Shown piece by piece: positions 6,960 to 15,073 of a stretch of 16,466 nucleotides of DNA (positions are counted from its first letter, which is position 1; each line of letters opens with the position of its first letter). The translations under genes and the position numbers were made by a program. Source of the DNA: Oscillospiraceae bacterium (lineage in GTDB: Bacteria > Bacillota > Clostridia > Oscillospirales > Ruminococcaceae); contig CAAEOA010000055.1 in NCBI GenBank assembly GCA_900757485.1, positions 1 to 16,466 on the forward strand, written 5' to 3'. A model generated the notes under the pieces. It did not search any database, was not told where the DNA came from, and saw only the letters and a list, made by a program, of their open reading frames with translations.

Positions 6960-7882
6960 CCCACGATACCGGATCGCTCAACGCCCTGCACAAAATACCT
7001 TTGTAGAAACAGATAGAGCAACAAAAGTGGAAAAATACACAAAAGGCTACCAGCCTGCATTAAGGTAATAATCTGATAAGGATCCGCTGTTGCTCCTCCG
7101 GTAAGAAGGGTGGCTCGGCCAGACAAATGGCTCAACGCCACTGTAACAGTCTCCATATTGGTCAAAAACATGGAACTCGTAAATACGTCATTCCAATACC
7201 ACATGATGGATAACAAACTTGCCATGACAAACACAGTCGCTGCATTTGGTACTACAATCCGGATAAAACAGCCTACAAAACCGCAACCGTCAATGGCTGC
7301 CGCATCCTCCAACTCCTTCGGCAGCCCCCTGAAGAACTGCCGGAAGATGAAAATAAAAAGTCCAGATTTGATGCCTGCACCAAAAATGGCAGGTAGATAA
7401 AAAGTCCAGTAAGTATCGAGCAGTGCCAACGTCTTAAATGTCAAGAACATAGGCATCGCGATGATTTGTGAAGGTACCAACACCATCAGCACCACCAGTA
7501 AAAAACACAGATTTTTCTCTTTAAAGGAAAAACGAGCAAAACCGTATCCGGTTACAGCGCAGGTAATGATTTGTAGCAAAGAACTTACTACATTAACATA
7601 TAAGGTGGTAATCAACGTGTTATTATAATTCATCAGCTCCCACGCGTTTTTAATATTCTCTATCGTAAGTGACTTTGGCACCCAAATTACACTAGCATCA
7701 TAAATCTGTTCCGCCGGTCGAAAAGCCATTGATAGCATATACAACAGCGGATACAAAATTACAAAAGACAAACCCAAAAGCAATGCATAGCGAAATATCG
7801 ACCATGCTACTATCGTTACATGGTTGGATAATCTCCGCATTCTACGTTTTTGAAGCACTGAGCCTTTTGTCGTGTCAATCAT
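6956..7882 (-). CDS. Carbohydrate ABC permease, MalG type (importer 2)
   Basis: Integral membrane subunit of 308 residues with about six hydrophobic segments: the first near residues 30-52, others near 95-115, 125-145, 160-180, 215-230, and one near the end. The cytoplasmic EAA loop for the ATPase is LEDAAAIDGCGFVGCFIRIV (191-210), continuing into VPNAA. The short end GVERSGIVG is typical of MalG-type permeases (compare VKGVTAGAVKG). I place the start at ATG 7882, not the in-frame ATG at 7909, because GGGAGGTGA (7896-7888) sits 8 bases before 7882 and would be coding if 7909 were used. This gives a 19-bp gap after the MalF-type partner. No ATPase is encoded in the window, so a shared MsmK-type ATPase elsewhere is probable. 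Confidence 0.9.
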   Translation of the reverse strand: MIDTTKGSVLQKRRMRRLSNHVTIVAWSIFRYALLLGLSFVILYPLLYMLSMAFRPAEQIYDASVIWVPKSLTIENIKNAWELMNYNNTLITTLYVNVVSSLLQIITCAVTGYGFARFSFKEKNLCFLLVVLMVLVPSQIIAMPMFLTFKTLALLDTYWTFYLPAIFGAGIKSGLFIFIFRQFFRGLPKELEDAAAIDGCGFVGCFIRIVVPNAATVFVMASLLSIMWYWNDVFTSSMFLTNMETVTVALSHLSGRATLLTGGATADPYQIITLMQAGSLLCIFPLLLLYLFLQRYFVQGVERSGIVG

Positions 7883-7887
7883 TTTTT

Positions 7888-7896
7888 TCACCTCCC
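7888..7896 (-). promoter_or_regulatory. Ribosome binding site deciding permease start at 7882
   Basis: GGGAGGTGA on the minus strand is a near-perfect anti-16S match 8 bases before ATG 7882. The alternative ATG at 7909 overlaps the end of the upstream permease gene and has no comparable site, so 7882 is preferred. Confidence 0.8.
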
Positions 7897-7901
7897 GCTG
7901 T

Positions 7902-8813
7902 TTATTCATCGTAAAAGATATGGCGATTGATTAAGACATATACTATCGCCAAAACCAACATAACCGCCAGATAGTATATCCAAGACATTGCAGCACCGAC
8001 CTCCAGTTTCATATCCTGTGTCTGTCTCTGAATATATACCATAATCCGATTCGATGAGTCGGTAAACTGATCGATGATCGTATAAATTACATTCAATAAG
8101 ATCATAGGACTTACCATGGGAAATGTCACTTTCCAGAATGTCTCCCATCCGGTAGCCCCCTCAATTTTAGCGGCTTCATACATTGCAGTGGAAACCGTCT
8201 GCAAACCGGCTAAAAATATCAGAATCTGCACACCAGTTCTCCAAATCAGCTCAAACAAACTATCCACCATGCTTGTCAAAGAAGTGATGAAGGATGTACC
8301 GACGCCTGCTTCTGACAACAGATTTTTCAGGAAATCCACACTGAACATCTGGGATGCACTGGCAGAGGACATTACGAAATCCGACATAGAATCCCCAGTG
8401 ATAATGCCGATAATAACGCCATTTGCAATAATCACTGGAAGAAAGAACATGCCACGGAACATAGTACGTCCTACAAACTTTTGGTTAAGCAATAAAGCAA
8501 TGAACAAACTAAAAATGACAATAATGGGTGTATTGCGTAACATTGCGACAAAGCTTTCCGTAGACAGTGGGATAAAATACGGATCATTGTTGAAAATTTC
8601 ACTGTAATTGGCAAAACCCACCAAGGATAGATGAAACCCAGTATCAGTTAAGTTGATTTTGCCAAAGCTGTATAGCACCGACTGAATCATCGGCACTAAA
8701 AAAAACACAGCAGCTCCCAATAACCATGGAGTGATAAAAGCCCATCCAACCAAGGATTTCTTTCGTTCATAGGAAAGTTGAGGCCTCCACTTTGTGCATT
8801 TTGCCTTGTTCAT
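7902..8813 (-). CDS. Carbohydrate ABC permease, MalF type (importer 2)
   Basis: Membrane permease of 303 residues forming the heterodimeric channel with the product of the next gene. It has an N-terminal cytoplasmic segment, then AFITPWLLGAAVFFLVP (25-41), the usual first helix of MalF-type sugar permeases, and about five further helices. The EAA loop is EAAKIEGATGWETFWKVTFP (213-232), a good match to EAA---G---------I-LP. A Ser-rich periplasmic insertion near 140-180 (SMSDFVMSSASASQ) is longer than usual and lies between the third and fourth helices. The start ATG overlaps the stop of the DUF5696 gene (ATGA), and GAGGAGG 6 bases upstream lies inside the DUF5696 codons, so the two are translationally coupled. 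Likely solute-binding partner: the lipoprotein at 3343-4818. Confidence 0.9.
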   Translation of the reverse strand: MNKAKCTKWRPQLSYERKKSLVGWAFITPWLLGAAVFFLVPMIQSVLYSFGKINLTDTGFHLSLVGFANYSEIFNNDPYFIPLSTESFVAMLRNTPIIVIFSLFIALLLNQKFVGRTMFRGMFFLPVIIANGVIIGIITGDSMSDFVMSSASASQMFSVDFLKNLLSEAGVGTSFITSLTSMVDSLFELIWRTGVQILIFLAGLQTVSTAMYEAAKIEGATGWETFWKVTFPMVSPMILLNVIYTIIDQFTDSSNRIMVYIQRQTQDMKLEVGAAMSWIYYLAVMLVLAIVYVLINRHIFYDE

Positions 8814-11071
8814 GATGTGCCTCCTCTTATGATAAAATCTTCGGCAGGTACCCTTTCACCGTCTAACGTGATTGGACTTGTATTTAGGTTGACAACGGTA
8901 TATACCCCATTGTCATAAGTTGTTTTCAGCACACCAGTTTGTGGTTCCGCATAGGAAAGCATCTTGGCACCGATAATGAGACTATATAAGTCAGACCAAT
9001 CGGCATACTGTTCCACAATGGTTTTCTTCAATGTATCAAAGTCCGCACCATAATAACTTACCGCATCGGTGTTTTTCAATTCTTCCAGAAACGAAGCACT
9101 GACTTCATAGTGAGGTGCAATACCACTGGCGATTGTACGCAAAAAATCCCTATTCATATTACCACTGATGTTTACTGCCGAGGAACCGCAGGGCATCAAC
9201 TGCCGCAATACCATCTGCACAAAAGGTACAGCACGATCTACCACCGAATACATTGTTGTGGTCATAGGCAGATTAACCGCTTCAGCCAGCGATGCCCAAG
9301 TATAAGCATAAGGTGCATCTCCGTAAAGCGCAACCTTCTCAGCGGCAGCTTGAAGCGTTTTTTCCGCCAGTTTCTCCGCTTGATAACGTTTATAAACATC
9401 GCCACCGTAATCTGTATACAGCGTATTTCCGTATTCACCAATCAACACACCAACCTGCGGAACTGCGGAAACTAAGCGATCAAACGCCTGTGCCGATTGC
9501 CGAATACTCAGCATTCGACCGGTATCTCGGTCATTATCTGCAAAAAAAGTATTTCGCTTGTAAAATGGAAGCTCCACAGTACGACACAATACATCCCGAA
9601 TACTATCACTCCGGAGGGAATATCCGTTGCCACTTTTAAAATATTTCACCGTGGAAGCCCTAAGTGCTAAACCGCCTCCTTGTGCCGTCAAAGCCGACTG
9701 CAATACAATCAAATCCTTTGTAGATCCCAAACTGCCGAGTGAATCATATTTCGTCGTGATTTTGCCTTCCAACTGAGAACGGCTCCAACCGTCATATAGC
9801 ATACGCACGCCAGACACCTGTTGATCCACCAAATAATCCAGCATCTCGGATGCCTGCGTATAATCAGTCATAACGCGAGTGACATCCACTGGAAATCCAA
9901 CTACCGAAGAAGGATATCGGATGGCGCCCAGCACTGACAAATACACTGGTGCTTCCTTTGGCTGCTCCCGGATAGTTATACCCAATGTCCTATAATACGC
10001 AGCAGTGACATCCGCCATACCGGCCAATCCGACTTGCGAAGCGTCCAGGAAGAAATATCGTACTCCGAATCTCCCTCTTGTTTTTGTTTTTTCCAGCATC
10101 GTCACATCACGACCGCCGCCATCATCACTACCAACCGTCACCAATTGTGTAATACGCAGTTCAAACTCAAACCCCGCAGTATTGTAACCGGTTTGCAACC
10201 CGGCGGGAGATGCGTTAAGGTACCCTTGACCTGCCCCTCTATCGCAGATGGCCAACAGCCCCCGATCAGAAGCAGAAAGTCCTAACACCGGCAGAAGTGT
10301 TTCCTCAGTTTTGTTTAGTTGCTGTGCCTGCACCGTAACAGTGTCATCTCCATAGATCGGCATTCGATAAGCAGAAACGCCTTCTGTCTTACCATTATTG
10401 AAACCTATCACTCCGCCGCTTCCGTTGCTCACCAAAATAAATCCTTCAGCGCGCTTATTCTGAGCTCCCATAGTAGGAAGCAAAGCAATAGTCAAAATAG
10501 AAACATCGCCGTCCTCTCGAATCTCATCTGCGGCGACCTCTGCGCGCAAGCTATCCCCCAGCAATGTGTAATACACCGGTATGGTGTATTTTTCCTTGAC
10601 AAAATTGTATGTCACCTTGAGACCATCTTTTGTTTTCTCGGCGATTACTCCTCCACGCTTTGTACAACTCACATAGGAATTGTTCGTTTTATAGGTGTTG
10701 CTTGCTTCCTCAATCGTGGTGACAACTAACTGTGAGGACAGCCAATTCTTCATAGCTCCCGAGGCATCGGCATCCTCCTCACGATCTACCGGGTTACTGT
10801 ACCATAGGTTTCCTGTGCGACGATCCTCCACCGCGGTTTCACCAGTTTCCATGTTGGCATACAATGCTAGAAATCCTTTTTCGCTTATCAAATCCATGGA
10901 TTCCGGCACATGGCGTTCCTCTGAGAAAGTTTCAGTGGTAAGCACCGGGCTGTCCGGTAACGCGATATCTGTCAGCGACGGTAGAATTCGGGATGAATCA
11001 CAGGAGGTACATAGTAATAAGGCTGTCAGCCCGACACAGACCAACCGCAAACCATTTTTTAATCCAGACAT
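8810..11071 (-). CDS. DUF5696-type lipoprotein, possible cryptic glycoside hydrolase
   Basis: A 753-residue predicted lipoprotein (hydrophobic signal, CTSC with Cys24; the Cys at -3 is a slightly odd lipobox). I assign it to the DUF5696 group by size, context and the early block MDLISEKGFLALYANMETGE with TGNLWYSNP (59-93). Residues 60-340 are beta-rich. Residues 370-700 alternate hydrophobic strands and helices in a barrel-like way, with acidic candidates Asp427 in MLYDGWS and Glu546/Asp554 in LIGEYGNTLYTDYGG. The end (716-748, VYTVVNLNTSPITLDG) looks like the small C-terminal beta-sandwich of many glycosidases. The biochemical function is not established, so a surface glycosidase role is inference. 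It lies between two permease pairs, 16 bp after the Yip1-type gene, with AGGAGGG 8 bases before its ATG. Confidence 0.75.
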   Translation of the reverse strand: MSGLKNGLRLVCVGLTALLLCTSCDSSRILPSLTDIALPDSPVLTTETFSEERHVPESMDLISEKGFLALYANMETGETAVEDRRTGNLWYSNPVDREEDADASGAMKNWLSSQLVVTTIEEASNTYKTNNSYVSCTKRGGVIAEKTKDGLKVTYNFVKEKYTIPVYYTLLGDSLRAEVAADEIREDGDVSILTIALLPTMGAQNKRAEGFILVSNGSGGVIGFNNGKTEGVSAYRMPIYGDDTVTVQAQQLNKTEETLLPVLGLSASDRGLLAICDRGAGQGYLNASPAGLQTGYNTAGFEFELRITQLVTVGSDDGGGRDVTMLEKTKTRGRFGVRYFFLDASQVGLAGMADVTAAYYRTLGITIREQPKEAPVYLSVLGAIRYPSSVVGFPVDVTRVMTDYTQASEMLDYLVDQQVSGVRMLYDGWSRSQLEGKITTKYDSLGSLGSTKDLIVLQSALTAQGGGLALRASTVKYFKSGNGYSLRSDSIRDVLCRTVELPFYKRNTFFADNDRDTGRMLSIRQSAQAFDRLVSAVPQVGVLIGEYGNTLYTDYGGDVYKRYQAEKLAEKTLQAAAEKVALYGDAPYAYTWASLAEAVNLPMTTTMYSVVDRAVPFVQMVLRQLMPCGSSAVNISGNMNRDFLRTIASGIAPHYEVSASFLEELKNTDAVSYYGADFDTLKKTIVEQYADWSDLYSLIIGAKMLSYAEPQTGVLKTTYDNGVYTVVNLNTSPITLDGERVPAEDFIIRGGTS

Positions 11072-11087
11072 TTAAGCAACCCTCCTG

Positions 11088-13175
11088 TCAATGTCGATAC
11101 ATCAACTCGCTATATATACCCGTGCCGAACGAGAGTACCTGTCGGAACAGGGCAAACAAAAGCAACAAAACACACAGAATGATCGCCATACCGCACAGTG
11201 TGAAAATAATCATGATCACCGCTTTGCCGGAACTGTACTGGTGAACAATCCGCATGGCCTGAAACAATAAGATTATCGACCAGATAATTCCCAATGTAAT
11301 CAAGCTGTTCAAAAACACCTGTTCATCAAGTGTCATTACGTTAGACAACACCACTGATATTAACCGAAGTAAGATATACGGAATCAAAGCGTAGGTCGTA
11401 AAAGTCACTATTTCGCCAAAGCGACCATCACCATCGGAAATAGAGCAGATAGCCCAATTGGCCACGGCAAACAGCAAAAACGTCCCTACCGTCATAGTCA
11501 ACTGGATAAGAATATTAAAAGTTTCGGGATTATTTGCATTAAAACGGAATCCATAATACTGCCGCGCCAAAATCTCGGTAAAGAACAAAACCGCTATAAC
11601 AATAGCTGAAAAGCGATAATCCGATACTCGAGCAAATTTCATTTCATTAAATGTCTCTACTGGCCGAATCAGCACACGCCTTATGTAAATAAACCGACCA
11701 CCTAAATTATCCTTGGGCTTTCCGACCGCCTCAGACCTGGCGTGCCGCTTTTCTCTCACAGATCGGCTAGTAAACCATAGGATAAAAGTTATTAATAGTA
11801 ACATGACAGCCAAAACCACTGGCATATATTGTCGTAAAATTTTAGCACGACACTGTGCAAAAGCCTTTGATTCATTGACACGACTATGACCCAGACGAAA
11901 ATACTTAACCGCTTCCTCGTATTTTTCTAATTTCATCATCGCCTGACCAATGCCAGTATACGCCATCTCATAGTTAGCGTTCATGCTGAGCACATCTTGC
12001 CAAGGCTTCAACGCCAACTCATACTGACCATCTTTGTAAAAGTCTACCGCTTCCAAAATGGTGTTTCCATAAGCCGTGGGAACAAAGCGTGTGACAGAAC
12101 CCATTTCGGTATCTAGCACATATATATATTTACCGAAACTCTCGATTGCTGACACCTTTTTGAAGGCACCCACCATAGTACCCAACGTACCGAAGGTAAA
12201 CAAGCGATTACCTTCTTGATCGAAGGTATACACCCGACCACAAGTATAATCTAAAGCAAAAACCAATTCGTTTTGTGAAATCTCAACATCAACAAAACTG
12301 GTAATATAACTGGTCCCCTTATAATTTGCGGCATCTCTTTCGCCGAAATCTCCGGTATATGGATACACATTATTACCTAAATAGTTCAGCTTGCGAATCT
12401 GTTCTTCCTGATTGTTAGTAAATGACGAACAGGTATAGATGAAACCTTTTTGATCCATTTCAAAATTATTAAAGGAAACTGGTACATAACGGGACATGTT
12501 GTTGCGCGCTTCCTTGGAAAGCAGACTTTTCCAAAGTCGAGTAACTAATTGATTAGCTGTAACCTGCACTGGCGGACTGCCATAAAAAGAAGTAAATTTG
12601 CCCTCTGGAGAATATACCAGTACTCCCTGATATACACCTTCAACCAGCACATACACAATACCGTTTTTATCAGCCAAAACTTTCATGGGACGGAAAGTTT
12701 CCGATGTATAGGAACTATCCATCGGACGCTCAAATACTTGCAGGATAACACCTTTTGGCGACAGTTTCAACACTCTGCTATTGTCGCTGTCCGCCACATA
12801 TATTTCACCGGTTTGGTTTACGAATAGTCCCTGTGGTGTATTGAGCGGACTCAATACACCGTCTGCCGTTGTGACTTGTTCGATCGTAGAAAGCAACCGC
12901 AACTCAGAATCTAATAGGCTGATTCGACCAGATGCTTCTAGTACATATAACACACCACGGTCATTCATATAGAAATCTACCGGTTGTTTAAAATCTGACA
13001 AGCCCATAAGCTGACCGGTCGCATACAAATCCGGCTCATAAGCATTTGGGGCTGCCACCTGTGTTTTATAAGCGGTCGCGTCATAAGACAAATACGGTGC
13101 GTCCGCCGCCACAGATATGGTCACCATTGCCACCAACATCGGCAAGATAAGCACAAGCATACTTATGCGTTTCAT
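11088..13175 (-). CDS. NHL-propeller/TPR membrane protein with C-terminal Yip1 domain
   Basis: A 695-residue membrane protein of unknown role. Residues 1-24 are a signal peptide or anchor. Residues 55-365 carry NHL-type propeller units (LNTPQGLFVNQTGEIYVADS, SRVLKLSPKG; also near 165-190, 233-265, 295-330 and 343-365). Residues 372-445 are TPR-like helices (EAVDFYKDGQYELALKPWQD; YTGIGQAMMKLEKYEEAVKY). A helix at 451-468 is followed by basic RSVREKRHAR, placing the propeller and TPR outside. Residues 495-680 form a Yip1-family domain with about five helices and the hallmark DGDGRFGEIVTFTTYALIPY (581-600). I recall this pairing with DUF5696 in Clostridia sugar-transport loci. It may sense or scaffold glycan capture, but this is inference. 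AAAGGAG lies 6 bases before ATG 13175; there is a 31-bp gap after the upstream permease. Confidence 0.82.
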   Translation of the reverse strand: MKRISMLVLILPMLVAMVTISVAADAPYLSYDATAYKTQVAAPNAYEPDLYATGQLMGLSDFKQPVDFYMNDRGVLYVLEASGRISLLDSELRLLSTIEQVTTADGVLSPLNTPQGLFVNQTGEIYVADSDNSRVLKLSPKGVILQVFERPMDSSYTSETFRPMKVLADKNGIVYVLVEGVYQGVLVYSPEGKFTSFYGSPPVQVTANQLVTRLWKSLLSKEARNNMSRYVPVSFNNFEMDQKGFIYTCSSFTNNQEEQIRKLNYLGNNVYPYTGDFGERDAANYKGTSYITSFVDVEISQNELVFALDYTCGRVYTFDQEGNRLFTFGTLGTMVGAFKKVSAIESFGKYIYVLDTEMGSVTRFVPTAYGNTILEAVDFYKDGQYELALKPWQDVLSMNANYEMAYTGIGQAMMKLEKYEEAVKYFRLGHSRVNESKAFAQCRAKILRQYMPVVLAVMLLLITFILWFTSRSVREKRHARSEAVGKPKDNLGGRFIYIRRVLIRPVETFNEMKFARVSDYRFSAIVIAVLFFTEILARQYYGFRFNANNPETFNILIQLTMTVGTFLLFAVANWAICSISDGDGRFGEIVTFTTYALIPYILLRLISVVLSNVMTLDEQVFLNSLITLGIIWSIILLFQAMRIVHQYSSGKAVIMIIFTLCGMAIILCVLLLLFALFRQVLSFGTGIYSELMYRH

Positions 13176-13206
13176 ACGCTTCTCCTTTCTCCATATAATC
13201 GGCAGC

Positions 13207-14067
13207 TCAATCTTTCAGACCAGAATTAGCCATAGATTCAATAACATTACTTTGAGTGATAATAAAAATTAAAATTGGAGGAATAATCAGAATCACCGAG
13301 GTTGCCGCGCTCACTCCCTGCCGTGCAATACCACTGGCTGAAATCTGGCTAAGAAGTGTAGGCAAACCTTTTAGCTGCTCCGTATAAATGTAAGTAGTAT
13401 CTGATCGGCTCCACATAGCACCGAACGAGAACACAATCATAGTCATCCACACGCTTTTCATGGAAGGAATTATGATTTTCCAAAAGCAAATTGCTTCGCT
13501 AGCACCGTCAATACGGGCTGATTCCAGTATGGAGTCTGGGAAACCAATCATGTTCTGACGCATCAGATAAACTCCCAAAGTGTACGCACCACTGGGCAAA
13601 ATCAATGCCCAATAGGTGTCTACCCAACCCAACCACGAAATCAGAATGTACTGAGGTAGTGCCAACACATCAGCCGTGAACAACAAAGCCAACACAATCA
13701 ATTGGAAAAAAAAGTTTTTTCCGAAGAAATCATGTTTTGCCAAAGGGTATGCAGCCATAGAAGACAAAATGATTTGTATGGTGGTAGAAATCAACGTAAC
13801 AAACACACTGTTAAAAAGATAACGGGAAAACGGTACCCACATATTCTCCGTCAGACTGACCACATTACGAAAATTGCTAAATGTGGGTCGCGTCACCCAA
13901 AAACGAGGCGGATATATGAAAATTTCCTCCATGGGTTTAATCGATTGCAGTACCGTATACAGCAATGGAATAAACATCACAATTCCTAGAAACGACATAA
14001 ATACAATAATCATTGCATTACCACCGCTCGAACGGCTTATTCCGCGTTTTTTTCCGACATGTATCAT
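13207..14067 (-). CDS. Carbohydrate ABC permease, MalG type (importer 1)
   Basis: Membrane permease of 286 residues with about six hydrophobic segments (first near 20-40, MIIVFMSFLGIVMFIPLLY). The EAA loop is ESARIDGASEAICFWKIIIP (182-201). The order of helices and the motif FIPLLYTVLQSIKP fit MalG/AraQ-type sugar permeases. An in-frame GTG at 14127 would add 20 polar residues and overlap the upstream gene by 8 bp, but has no Shine-Dalgarno. ATG 14067 has AGAAAGGA about 13 bases upstream and gives a normal short N-terminus, so I prefer it; this choice is moderately sure. Its partner is the MalF-type permease just upstream. A 31-bp spacer separates it from the Yip1-type gene. Confidence 0.88.
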   Translation of the reverse strand: MIHVGKKRGISRSSGGNAMIIVFMSFLGIVMFIPLLYTVLQSIKPMEEIFIYPPRFWVTRPTFSNFRNVVSLTENMWVPFSRYLFNSVFVTLISTTIQIILSSMAAYPLAKHDFFGKNFFFQLIVLALLFTADVLALPQYILISWLGWVDTYWALILPSGAYTLGVYLMRQNMIGFPDSILESARIDGASEAICFWKIIIPSMKSVWMTMIVFSFGAMWSRSDTTYIYTEQLKGLPTLLSQISASGIARQGVSAATSVILIIPPILIFIITQSNVIESMANSGLKD

Positions 14068-14119
14068 CTTCCGTCTCAGATCCTTTCTGCTATTTGTGAT
14101 ATGTTCACACAACGTAGCA

Positions 14120-15052
14120 TCAATCACTTTGAATGATCGCAGAAATTACGTTACGTGTCAAAATCATGAACAAGAAAAGCACAACAGCAATAGCACATGC
14201 ATAGCCAGATTCCATACGTGAGGAACCCACATCCATCATATGAGTCAATATGGTGGTAGTGGAATCATTGGTGCTTGGAAAGCCCGTCAGCGTAACTGGC
14301 ACACTAGATACTGAAAAAGCCGCTACGATCTGCATAACTGCTCCAAACATCAACTGTGGGCGCATGCTAGACAGTGTCAGATACCAGAATTCCTGAAAAC
14401 GGTTACGGATTCCGTCTATGGCACCAGCCTCATAAATTGAACGATCAATATTTTTAAAACCGGCGATAAATGATAGAAATCCGGTGCCTAGACTCAGCCA
14501 CAATTGCACGATGATAACCACCGCCATATTGTAGGTTGGGTCAATCAACCACTGAACAGGATCAGTGATCCACCCCATATTCATCAGCCAGCTGTTGATA
14601 AGGCCATAGGAGTCGCCACTGAAAATATAGGTCCAAATAGCAATAGCACTGCCGGTCAATGACGGCGCATAAAAAACCACCGTAAACAGAACGCGTAGTT
14701 TATCTCCCATCTCATTGACCAACCACGCCAGCATCAGACACAGTAAATAGCTGACAGGACCAGTAAATAGTGCAAACACAAACGTGTTTTTAATCGAGCT
14801 TATAAATACGCTATCGTTAAGAAACATTCGAGTATAATTAGAAAGCCCCACAAAGGAAGGAAATGAAACCATGTTGAAATCAGTAAAACTTAGTACAACA
14901 GCCGTTAACACCGGCAGTACAGAAAACAGCAAAAACAGCAACATAAACGGTGCCAAAAACAGATAGCTACTTTTAGAACGCTGAATGCGTACACGAATTG
15001 GCGGCTTATGCATTTCTGCCGAATCGTAGTTCGTTACTTTATGCTTGATCAT
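14120..15052 (-). CDS. Carbohydrate ABC permease, MalF type (importer 1)
   Basis: Membrane permease of 310 residues. The cytoplasmic N-terminus (about 28 residues) leads to YLFLAPFMLLFLLFSVLPVL (30-49), then FVGLSNYTRMFLND, a signature of MalF/LacF-type permeases, and about five further helices. The EAA loop is EAGAIDGIRNRFQEFWYLTL (208-227), with Gly in place of the second Ala. It forms importer 1 with the next gene and the binding protein whose stop is 21 bp upstream. ATG 15052 is preceded by GAGAGGTGA about 9 bases away; another ATG lies between but opens only a very short frame. The end of the gene may overlap the next reading frame, depending on the start chosen there. Confidence 0.9.
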   Translation of the reverse strand: MIKHKVTNYDSAEMHKPPIRVRIQRSKSSYLFLAPFMLLFLLFSVLPVLTAVVLSFTDFNMVSFPSFVGLSNYTRMFLNDSVFISSIKNTFVFALFTGPVSYLLCLMLAWLVNEMGDKLRVLFTVVFYAPSLTGSAIAIWTYIFSGDSYGLINSWLMNMGWITDPVQWLIDPTYNMAVVIIVQLWLSLGTGFLSFIAGFKNIDRSIYEAGAIDGIRNRFQEFWYLTLSSMRPQLMFGAVMQIVAAFSVSSVPVTLTGFPSTNDSTTTILTHMMDVGSSRMESGYACAIAVVLFLFMILTRNVISAIIQSD

Positions 15053-15073
15053 TGGGCATTGTCACCTCTCTAC

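Noticed and set aside
7883..7909. ATG at 7909 as start of the importer 2 MalG-type permease
   Set aside because: Using it would place the near-perfect ribosome site GGGAGGTGA inside the coding region; that site serves ATG 7882.
14065..14127. GTG at 14127 as the start of the MalG-type permease
   Set aside because: No Shine-Dalgarno precedes it and it adds polar residues atypical for the family. ATG 14067 has a purine-rich site, although with long spacing, so this remains moderately uncertain.
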